Both the position numbers and the translations under genes were made by a program. A stretch of DNA of 5,264 bases from an uncultured Clostridia bacterium (GTDB taxonomy: Bacteria > Bacillota > Clostridia > Oscillospirales > Acutalibacteraceae): NCBI GenBank assembly GCA_946004305.1, contig CAMFZJ010000092.1, positions 1 to 5,264 of the forward strand. Reading direction: 5' to 3'. Position 1 is the stretch's first letter. The number at the start of each line of letters is the position of its first letter. The notes below the pieces were generated by a model that was not told the DNA's origin, made no database searches, and saw only the letters and a list, made by a program, of their open reading frames with translations. Below, piece after piece: positions 1 through 4,106 of the stretch.

Positions 1-632
1 TCTGTAGGAGCTTCTGTTGGCTCATCAGGAGTAGATTCTGTTGGGGCAACTGTTTCATCAGGGTTTGTAGATGTTGGAGCCTCAGTTACTTCCTCAGATT
101 CTGTAGTAGCTTCTGTTGATTCCGATTCAATAGGATTATCTAAATCTACATTACCACTTGATACTAATTCATCTTCTACATAGCTTTCAAAGCTGAAAGG
201 AATGTTACCGCCTTCATAACGCTGTGAATCATAGAAGTTAGAAAAATCAATTGTAATAGAAGCAGGATTGAAGTTTGGATTTTTTACAGTGAAGGCTACC
301 ATTGCTAATGTTTCGCCCTTTGTAAAATCATAAACATCATCAGAGCTTGATGCGTTAAATAAGATTTTGCCCTGTCCGTCATCGTGTGCAACGATAGAAC
401 CTGTGGTGTTGTCGTAAATCGAAATATAATCATCTGATTCAACAGAAAGGTCATCTGTGGGATAATTAATCTCTCCCTCAAATGCCTCAATCATTTTGTC
501 ACACTTTACTACATACTCATAAACCACAAGGTCACCTTCAGCATAAGAAGCTGCACTGGTGCTTACAGCTCCACACATCATTAGTGAAGCAATAAGTAAG
601 ATAGAAAGTACGATTGAAATAAACTTTTTCAT
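1..632 (-). CDS. Secreted cohesin-like protein with Thr/Glu/Pro-rich linker (3' end missing)
   Basis: Reading leftward from the ATG at 632-630, the frame stays open to the window edge: 210 codons, no stop, so the C-terminus is missing. A good AGGAGG (645-640) lies 7 bases before the ATG. Residues 1-27 are a typical Sec signal peptide: MKK, a hydrophobic core, then a cleavage site around STSA-AS. Cys20 lacks a convincing lipobox. Residues 35-155 look like a beta-sandwich of the cohesin/carbohydrate-binding type, with an EAFEGEINYPTDDLSVES stretch, an ILFNASSSDD strand, then TLAMVAFTVKNP. This resembles cohesin-like domains of Ruminococcus surface proteins; I judged it by pattern, not by a search. 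From about residue 168 to the edge is a low-complexity linker of roughly 11-12-residue units (TNPDETVAPTES, TPDEPTEAPTE), typical of cell-surface proteins. A dockerin, sortase signal or membrane anchor may follow. The gene lies 27 bases after the hexapeptide gene on the same strand, and I see no clear promoter of its own, so co-transcription is likely. Confidence 0.75.
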   Translation of the reverse strand, partial: MKKFISIVLSILLIASLMMCGAVSTSAASYAEGDLVVYEYVVKCDKMIEAFEGEINYPTDDLSVESDDYISIYDNTTGSIVAHDDGQGKILFNASSSDDVYDFTKGETLAMVAFTVKNPNFNPASITIDFSNFYDSQRYEGGNIPFSFESYVEDELVSSGNVDLDNPIESESTEATTESEEVTEAPTSTNPDETVAPTESTPDEPTEAPT

Positions 633-659
633 AGTAATTCCTCCTATTTTGTTTCTTGT

Positions 660-1325
660 TTATTTTTTGGTTACTATATTATTTTGACTTTTAAAAATTG
701 AGTTTTCAGGCACATAGCCACGCACCGGAGATAAAGGATAGATGTTAGTATTTTTGCCAACGACCGTACCCGGATTAAGAACAGAATTACATCCAACCTC
801 TACATTGTCACCAAGCATTGCACCGAATTTCTTGACTCCGGTTTCAATTTTCTCACCATTTATTGCAACAGTAACGAGGCTTTTGTCACTTTTAAGGTTA
901 GATGTTATAACACCTGCACCTGTGTGTGATTTATATCCTAATATACTGTCTCCGATATAGTTGTAATGAGGAGCCTGTACGCAGTTAAAAAGAATGGAAT
1001 TCTTAAGCTCTGTAGAGTTGCCTACAACTGCGTTCTTTCCCACTATTGCACTGCCCCTGATGAAAGCGCCCTGCCTTACCTCTGCATTTTCGTCAATAAT
1101 AAGCGGACCGTGAAGGTAAGCAGAGTCAAAAACATTTGCGCTTTTTGCAACCCAAATGTCCTCTCCTGTTTTTTCATAAATTTCAGGGTCAAGGGTTGGC
1201 CCTATTTTTAAAATAAATTCGCTGATTTTTGATAAAGCTTCCCACGGATAGGTTACGCTTTTTAAAAGGTCTGACGCTATAGTTTCCTCTAAATTATAGA
1301 GGTTTATAACTTTTAGCTGTTCCAT
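660..1325 (-). CDS. Left-handed beta-helix (hexapeptide) transferase, GlmU C-terminal-like
   Basis: A 221-residue cytoplasmic protein built largely of hexapeptide repeats (about residues 56-205), as in the trimeric left-handed beta-helix acyltransferases. The middle resembles the acetyltransferase half of GlmU. APHYNYIGDS at 118-127 aligns with the GlmU segment carrying the catalytic His and a substrate-contacting Tyr (here His120 and Tyr123). The GAGVITSN segment at 136-143 matches GlmU's GAGTITCN. His134 falls where GlmU has an Asn, so substrate or acyl preference may differ. The nucleotidyltransferase domain of GlmU is absent: residues 1-55 are short, helical-looking and lack a GxGTRM loop. 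Homologues are often named UDP-N-acetylglucosamine pyrophosphorylase, but this chain alone should not catalyse that reaction; sugar-phosphate N-acetylation is more plausible. The ATG follows GGAG by 7 bases. It sits 22 bases after the PAP2 phosphatase gene and 27 before the cohesin-like gene, probably one operon. Confidence 0.85.
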   Translation of the reverse strand: MEQLKVINLYNLEETIASDLLKSVTYPWEALSKISEFILKIGPTLDPEIYEKTGEDIWVAKSANVFDSAYLHGPLIIDENAEVRQGAFIRGSAIVGKNAVVGNSTELKNSILFNCVQAPHYNYIGDSILGYKSHTGAGVITSNLKSDKSLVTVAINGEKIETGVKKFGAMLGDNVEVGCNSVLNPGTVVGKNTNIYPLSPVRGYVPENSIFKSQNNIVTKK

Positions 1326-1347
1326 AATAAATCTCCAATAAATAAAA

Positions 1348-1923
1348 TTATTGTACGGGTTTCAAAATTTTCTGTTCAACATTAAACTTGTCAAAGAGTC
1401 CTATAACAACAATTGCAGAAATTATGCCAAGGGCTGAGCCAACGATAACATCTGTTAAGAAATGTACATAATTGTAAAGTCTTGAAAAAGCAATTAAGGC
1501 CGCAATAACCAAAGCTACTGTTCCAATCTTTTTGTTAGCCTTAAAGTAAACCGTAGCAGAAGCAAAGGCACAGTTGGAATGTCCCGAAGGGAAGCTGTAG
1601 CTTGTTTCCTTTCCTGCATTAAGGGTAAAAGGCATAACTGCATCATGAAAACTTTGGTAGTCATCATAGGGACGAACCCTGCAAACCAAGTTTTTAATAA
1701 TCAAGTCACCGCAAATAAATCCTAAAATAATAGCGCATAAAGCCATACAACCCCATACTCTGGTTTTCCGGGGGATTATTAATGCAACAGCTATAACTAT
1801 CAAGCCTATACCGTTGTATGCCATATATGACAGTCCGGCCATAATAGGATCCAAAAAATCACAACGAATATTTTGGTAAATAAAATCAAGAATTGAATAG
1901 TCAAATTGAGTTATAAAATTCAA
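1348..1923 (-). CDS. PAP2-family membrane phosphatase
   Basis: An integral membrane lipid phosphatase of 191 residues from the preferred TTG start. The complete PAP2 signature is present: K-x6-RP (Lys77, Arg84-Pro85), PSGH (112-115), and SR-x5-H-x3-D (Ser147-Arg148, His154, Asp158). His154 would be the phosphorylated nucleophile and His115 the acid. About five or six hydrophobic segments surround these motifs, consistent with active-site loops at the outer membrane face. Small bacterial members include BcrC-type undecaprenyl-pyrophosphate phosphatases and phosphatidylglycerophosphate phosphatases; sequence alone does not choose between them. Start choice: an upstream in-frame ATG at 1944 would give 198 residues. 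However, a strong GGAGGT (1936-1931) lies inside that extension, exactly 7 bases before TTG 1923-1921, and the promoter predicts transcription starting at about 1946, leaving the ATG with no leader. The gene is the first of a likely three-gene minus-strand operon, 22 bases before the hexapeptide gene. Confidence 0.93.
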   Translation of the reverse strand: MNFITQFDYSILDFIYQNIRCDFLDPIMAGLSYMAYNGIGLIVIAVALIIPRKTRVWGCMALCAIILGFICGDLIIKNLVCRVRPYDDYQSFHDAVMPFTLNAGKETSYSFPSGHSNCAFASATVYFKANKKIGTVALVIAALIAFSRLYNYVHFLTDVIVGSALGIISAIVVIGLFDKFNVEQKILKPVQ

Positions 1924-1930
1924 AACATTT

Positions 1931-1936
1931 ACCTCC
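1931..1936 (-). promoter_or_regulatory. Shine-Dalgarno that fixes the PAP2 start at TTG 1923
   Basis: GGAGGT on the minus strand lies 7 bases before TTG at 1923-1921. It overlaps an in-frame ATG (1938-1936), and a further ATG at 1944 has no purine-rich sequence in front of it. Spacing and strength favour TTG as the true initiation codon. Confidence 0.7.
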
Positions 1937-1952
1937 ATTGTCATACAAAATC

Positions 1953-1981
1953 ATTATAACACAAAAGTAATAAAAAGTACA
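1953..1981 (-). promoter_or_regulatory. Extended -10 promoter of the PAP2-led operon
   Basis: On the minus strand TGTTATAAT (1961-1953) is a perfect extended -10 element. A weak -35, TGTACT (1981-1976, 3 of 6 matches to TTGACA), lies 17 bases upstream, as expected when an extended -10 compensates. Transcription should begin near 1946, leaving about 22 bases of leader before the TTG start. Confidence 0.7.
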
Positions 1982-2053
1982 CAAAAACTTTTTAATTTTT
2001 GCAACATTTTTTATGTTTAGTGATTAGCAGATATAAAGCTAAATATGCAACAA

Positions 2054-2078
2054 TTGAGATAAAAAATATTTATCTCAA
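2054..2078. repeat. 10-bp perfect inverted repeat abutting the tRNA promoter
   Basis: TTGAGATAAA (2054-2063) and TTTATCTCAA (2069-2078) are perfect reverse complements with a 5-base centre. The right arm ends 4 bases before the -35 box of the tRNA promoter. It is too AT-rich, and lacks a usable U-tract, to be a good terminator. It could be a protein-binding operator, part of an AT-rich UP element, or chance. Confidence 0.6.
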
Positions 2079-2082
2079 AATA

Positions 2083-2111
2083 TTGACATAGCCTCATAAA
2101 ATTGATATAAT
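2083..2111 (+). promoter_or_regulatory. Perfect consensus sigma-A promoter of the tRNA gene
   Basis: TTGACA (2083-2088) and TATAAT (2106-2111) are separated by exactly 17 bases, a full consensus match. The upstream 30 bases are very A/T-rich and may act as an UP element. Transcription should begin near 2118, about 17 bases before the mature tRNA 5' end, so RNase P processing of a short leader is expected. Confidence 0.9.
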
Positions 2112-2134
2112 AACAAATGCGTAAAAACAGCTGA

Positions 2135-2211
2135 GGGCCATTAGCTCAGCTGGTTAGAGCTATCGGCTCATAACCGATCGGTCCGGGGTTCGAGTCCCTG
2201 ATGGCCCACCA
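2135..2211 (+). tRNA. tRNA with CAT anticodon (elongator Met or Ile2)
   Basis: A complete 77-base cloverleaf. The acceptor stem GGGCCAT/ATGGCCC (2135-2141, 2201-2207) is fully paired and the CCA end is encoded (2209-2211). The D-stem is GCTC/GAGC (2144-2147, 2157-2160). The anticodon stem is ATCGG/CCGAT with loop CTCATAA (2167-2173, anticodon 2169-2171). The T-stem is 2184-2188/2196-2200 around TTCGAGT. The paired first position argues against initiator tRNA. An elongator Met tRNA and an Ile2 tRNA whose C34 becomes lysidine through TilS both carry this loop; the CGGCTCATAACCG core resembles the Bacillus Ile2 tRNA as I remember it, so Ile2 is a real possibility. It is transcribed singly from its own strong promoter and ends at an intrinsic terminator that overlaps the last base. 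Confidence 0.96.
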
Positions 2212-2252
2212 TAAAACAGAGGATACCAAACGGTATCCTCTGTTTTATTTTT
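2211..2252 (+). terminator. Intrinsic terminator of the tRNA
   Basis: A 17-bp perfect stem (2211-2227 with 2232-2248) has a 4-base AAAC loop, and its distal arm runs into TTTTATTTTT. The left arm begins at the final A of the tRNA CCA end, so the primary transcript barely extends past the mature tRNA. The hairpin is symmetric enough to work in both directions. Confidence 0.9.
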
Positions 2253-2262
2253 GTGGGCAGGG
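2224..2262 (+). repeat. 39-bp direct repeat, copy 1 (within the tRNA terminator)
   Basis: This stretch, from the inner left arm and loop of the tRNA terminator through its T-run to GTGGGCAGGG, recurs without mismatch at 2400-2438, a period of 176 bases. Copy 1 retains the whole terminator stem. Confidence 0.93.
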
Positions 2263-2282
2263 TCTGGTCGCCGAACGTAAAG

Positions 2283-2305
2283 AAAATGCTCCGGTGGAGC
2301 ATTTT
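2283..2305. repeat. 10-bp hairpin inside the tRNA-proximal repeat interval
   Basis: AAAATGCTCC (2283-2292) and GGAGCATTTT (2296-2305) form a perfect stem with a 3-base loop and T-runs on both strands, so it could be a small bidirectional terminator. It lies in the 137 bases (2263-2399) between the two 39-bp repeats. That interval shows no convincing gene; the minus-strand frame through it runs into the tRNA antisense. Confidence 0.6.
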
Positions 2306-2399
2306 TAGTAGGAGCGTTGCAGAAGCCTTTCCCCTAAACGTGGACACAACAGGCGAGGACTGAGTTTTTTCATTTATGAACATACTGATGACCCAATAT

Positions 2400-2438
2400 T
2401 ACCAAACGGTATCCTCTGTTTTATTTTTGTGGGCAGGG
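2400..2438 (+). repeat. 39-bp direct repeat, copy 2 (half terminator)
   Basis: An exact second copy of 2224-2262. Here the matching left arm of the terminator is missing (the preceding bases are CCCAATATT), so no hairpin of the original kind can form. It looks like a duplicated fragment, not a functional terminator. Confidence 0.93.
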
Positions 2439-2445
2439 ACTCGAA
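2408..2445 (-). pseudogene. Inverted fragment of a tRNA 3' end plus terminator arm
   Basis: Read on the minus strand, 2445-2408 begins TTCGAGTCCCTG, continues CCCAC and an A-run, and ends with the 17-base terminator arm. The intact tRNA at 2189-2227 has the same TTCGAGTCCCTG, then four extra bases (ATGG), then CCCAC and the same 17-base arm. The two therefore match over nearly their whole length in opposite orientation. No cloverleaf surrounds the inverted piece, since the T-stem 5' arm is not complementary, so it is a relic of a tRNA end, or of a convergent tRNA, and not a gene. Confidence 0.55.
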
Positions 2446-2470
2446 GCCGAGGGTAATGTTTATATATTTG

Positions 2471-2516
2471 CCTCCCCTGAAAGGGGAGGTGGCAGGGCAA
2501 AGCCCTGACGGAGGGG
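2471..2516. repeat. Small GC-rich double-hairpin intergenic repeat (REP/MITE-like)
   Basis: Two adjacent perfect hairpins stand out in an AT-rich background. CCTCCCCT/AGGGGAGG (2471-2478, 2482-2489) has a GAA loop, and CAGGGC/GCCCTG (2493-2498, 2502-2507) has an AAA loop; both are followed by GGAGGGG (2510-2516). From memory, sequences of this form recur between genes in many Clostridia and produce spurious reading frames containing PPLKGEVA-like peptides. No transposase or long open frame accompanies it. Confidence 0.65.
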
Positions 2517-2543
2517 TTAAAAAAACAACACAAACATATACAA

Positions 2544-2578
2544 AGCCACAGGGTTTATCAAATCAAAACCCTGTGGCT
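2544..2578 (-). terminator. Terminator downstream of the YeiH-like gene
   Basis: A 13-bp perfect stem (2544-2556 with 2566-2578) with a 9-base loop sits 35 bases past the stop codon of the minus-strand transporter gene. The minus-strand tail after the stem is T-rich (TTGTATATGTTTG) but interrupted. The plus-strand tail (CTTATTTAT) is similar, so it may stop transcripts from either side. Confidence 0.75.
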
Positions 2579-2612
2579 CTTATTTATCTATTCTGTTTTA
2601 CCAATATCCTCG

Positions 2613-3686
2613 TTAAAAGTTAAACGACTGTAGTATTCCGCCTACCTGCATTAAATACTGAATACCTATGCTCACAAGGGAAATTGCTACCCATATTGCA
2701 CAGCCCATAACAATTGTTTTACCGCCTGTTTTAATCAGATTAATTATGTTTGAATTAAGTCCGATTGCAGACATTGCCAGCACAATACAGAACTTGCCTG
2801 CTTTTGTAAGCCAAGCCATTGTTTCGCTTACTACCATTCCGCTGTCGCCGCTTGGAAATACTGCTAAAAGTATAGTATTAATAATTGAAGCACCTAAAAA
2901 CAGTAACACAAACCAAGGAAATATTTTACTTAGATTTACACCCTTACCACCCTCAGCGACACCTTGTACCCTAGCCTTGTGTGTACGCCAAAATGCCAAT
3001 CCAAGGCAAATGGGAATAATGCACAAGGTTCGGGTCATTTTTACAATAACCGCATAATTCAAAGCTGTGTCGCTTCCTGTAATAGCCGCCCAGCTTGCAC
3101 CGGCAGCAGTAACTGATGATGTATCGTTTACCGCAGTACCTGCCCACATTCCAAAGCCTGTATCTGTAAATCCGATAGCTTGTCCTATTGCAGGAAATAC
3201 TAAGGCGGCAATAACATTAAATAAAAATATTACGGAAATAGATTTTGCTATTTCCTGGTCGTCAGCGTCAACAACAGGAGCAGCCGCCGCAATAGCAGAA
3301 CCACCGCAAATAGATGAGCCAACTGAAACAAGGGTACCTTCTTTTGATGGAATTTTCATAGCTTTGCAAAGCACAAATCCCAACACTAAAGCAACCGTAA
3401 TTGTAGAAACTATAATAACAAGGGATTGTCCGCCCACCTTGAAAATCTCAAAAAGATTCATACCAAAGCCCAATAGAATTACCGCCAACTGGAGAATCTT
3501 TTTAGACACAAATTTAATTCCGCCCTCAAGGCTCTTTCCTCTTGGAATAAATGCAATAATCATACCAATAAGGATTGCAAAAACAGGTCCTCCTACAATT
3601 GGAAAATACTGTCCCAATATCCAGGAAGGCACTGCAATTGCAAGACACAAAAGAATACCTAAGCCTTTTTCCTTAATAAAACTCAC
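2613..3686 (-). CDS. UPF0324/YeiH-family membrane transporter (putative sulfate exporter)
   Basis: A polytopic membrane protein of 357 residues from the preferred GTG start, near the family's usual length, with about ten hydrophobic segments. Family hallmarks are clear: QLAVILLGFGMNL (66-78), GSSICGGSAIAAAAPV (123-138), IFLFNVIAALVFPA (153-166), GTAVNDTSSVTAAG (183-196) and NYAVIVKMTRT (210-220). These belong to Pfam Cons_hypoth698. Members are often labelled putative sulfate exporters, but the substrate is not well established, so only transport of a small anion is suggested. Start choice: an in-frame ATG at 3701 would add five residues (MGGNV). It contains the GGGAGG that sits exactly 7 bases before GTG 3686-3684, and the promoter places the transcript start only about 7 bases before that ATG, so GTG is better supported. 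The gene has its own promoter and terminator, points away from the polysaccharide operon and looks monocistronic. Confidence 0.93.
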   Translation of the reverse strand: MSFIKEKGLGILLCLAIAVPSWILGQYFPIVGGPVFAILIGMIIAFIPRGKSLEGGIKFVSKKILQLAVILLGFGMNLFEIFKVGGQSLVIIVSTITVALVLGFVLCKAMKIPSKEGTLVSVGSSICGGSAIAAAAPVVDADDQEIAKSISVIFLFNVIAALVFPAIGQAIGFTDTGFGMWAGTAVNDTSSVTAAGASWAAITGSDTALNYAVIVKMTRTLCIIPICLGLAFWRTHKARVQGVAEGGKGVNLSKIFPWFVLLFLGASIINTILLAVFPSGDSGMVVSETMAWLTKAGKFCIVLAMSAIGLNSNIINLIKTGGKTIVMGCAIWVAISLVSIGIQYLMQVGGILQSFNF

Positions 3687-3693
3687 AACATTA

Positions 3694-3699
3694 CCTCCC
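3694..3699 (-). promoter_or_regulatory. Shine-Dalgarno that fixes the YeiH-like start at GTG 3686
   Basis: GGGAGG on the minus strand, 7 bases before GTG at 3686-3684. It overlaps the G of the in-frame ATG at 3701-3699, which itself has no Shine-Dalgarno. This is the same arrangement as at the PAP2 gene. Confidence 0.7.
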
Positions 3700-3714
3700 A
3701 TTCATTAGGGTACA

Positions 3715-3743
3715 ATTATAGCATTTCAGCTTTGATTTTGCAA
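3715..3743 (-). promoter_or_regulatory. Extended -10 promoter of the YeiH-like gene
   Basis: On the minus strand TGCTATAAT (3723-3715) is a perfect extended -10. TTGCAA (3743-3738, 4 of 6 matches to TTGACA) lies 17 bases upstream as the -35. Transcription should start near 3708, giving a leader of about 22 bases before the GTG start. Confidence 0.75.
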
Positions 3744-3907
3744 CAGAACAACCTCTTTTTATTGTGGCAATCTTTAAGAATACAAATACTCAGCTCTGTA
3801 TAAAATATCTGTTCAACTTTTTTTACATTATTTGCTCTAAAAAATTAAGTTCCTTTAACATAAATTCGTAACAATTTAATGTTTTTTCGGGAATTTATAG
3901 AAAAAAC

Positions 3908-3936
3908 TTTATTTTTTAGGTGAAAAGAAGTATAAT
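3908..3936 (+). promoter_or_regulatory. Candidate promoter for the polysaccharide operon
   Basis: TATAAT at 3931-3936 is a perfect -10 with a weak TTTATT -35 (3908-3913) 17 bases upstream. It would give a leader of about 165 bases before the GTG at 4107. A second TATAAT at 4087-4092 is less credible because its start site would fall in the ribosome-binding site. Confidence 0.35.
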
Positions 3937-3948
3937 TAAGGTGATAGT

Positions 3949-3972
3949 GCCTTGTAGATAACAGGCTTTTTT
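3949..3972 (+). terminator. Weak terminator-like hairpin in the operon leader
   Basis: GCCT (3949-3952) pairs with AGGC (3963-3966), with one further G-C pair beyond a bulged T, and TTTTTT follows (3967-3972). The stem is short, so termination would be weak or conditional. If transcription began at the candidate promoter near 3943, this would be too close to the start to act as a normal attenuator, so it may instead end read-through from upstream. Confidence 0.3.
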
Positions 3973-4093
3973 GAAGCTCAATTCCAAGTATATAACTCCG
4001 GTAACGAGGGCAAAATATTTCAGCTGTTTTAGATTTATCTATTAAAGCAATATACATAAGACAAACACTTTTGAAATTTAAGGTTATATAATA

Positions 4094-4099
4094 GGGAGG
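4094..4099 (+). promoter_or_regulatory. Shine-Dalgarno for the GTG start at 4107
   Basis: GGGAGG precedes GTG 4107-4109 by 7 bases, the same optimal spacing seen at the TTG and GTG starts elsewhere in the window, and it decides the start of the glycosyltransferase-like gene. No other candidate start has a comparable site. Confidence 0.85.
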
Positions 4100-4106
4100 T
4101 ATTATA

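Larger units (their letters stand above)
3744..4106. other. AT-rich intergenic region between divergent genes
   Basis: These 363 bases separate the transporter's promoter from the polysaccharide operon and hold no convincing gene. A minus-strand open frame of 93 codons crosses most of it but starts inside the coding region at 4126, has no Shine-Dalgarno and reads as low-complexity noise. I see a possible plus-strand promoter (3908-3936), a short terminator-like hairpin (3949-3972) and a stretch, ACTCCGGTAACGAGGGC (3995-4011), that is less AT-rich than its surroundings. I recognise no known riboswitch or T-box, but the length suits a regulatory leader. Confidence 0.6.

Noticed and set aside
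305..490. 61-codon minus-strand frame within the secreted protein gene
   Set aside because: It is an out-of-frame shadow of the strongly supported cohesin-like coding frame.
742..1211. Plus-strand open frames opposite the hexapeptide gene
   Set aside because: They are antisense shadows with no Shine-Dalgarno or family features.
2036..2078. AT-rich inverted repeat as a terminator for the PAP2 operon or upstream genes
   Set aside because: The PAP2 operon is transcribed away from it, the stem contains almost no GC, and a consensus promoter begins immediately after it.
2168..2383. 71-codon minus-strand open frame ending in a GLEPRTDRL-like peptide
   Set aside because: Its C-terminal part is the antisense of the tRNA gene and the rest crosses the terminator and repeat DNA. 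Such peptides are a familiar artefact of tRNA antisense translation.
2429..2623. 64-codon plus-strand open frame starting GTG
   Set aside because: It lies over the inverted tRNA fragment, the double-hairpin repeat and the transporter's terminator. The translation contains repeat-derived peptide and there is no Shine-Dalgarno.
2668..3708. Two plus-strand open frames (2668-3057 and 3067-3708) opposite the transporter
   Set aside because: They are antisense shadows of a conserved membrane-protein gene. Their translations are Pro/Thr/Ile-rich, as expected for the complement of hydrophobic codons.
3990..4015. Possible cyclic-di-GMP or other known riboswitch in the operon leader, suggested by a GGGCAAAA stretch
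   Set aside because: The paired helices and conserved core of the known classes could not be found around it; the resemblance is limited to a few bases.
4087..4092. TATAAT directly upstream of the glycosyltransferase-like gene as its promoter
   Set aside because: Transcription would start near 4099, at the end of the GGGAGG, which would remove the ribosome-binding site. No -35 box lies at the right distance.
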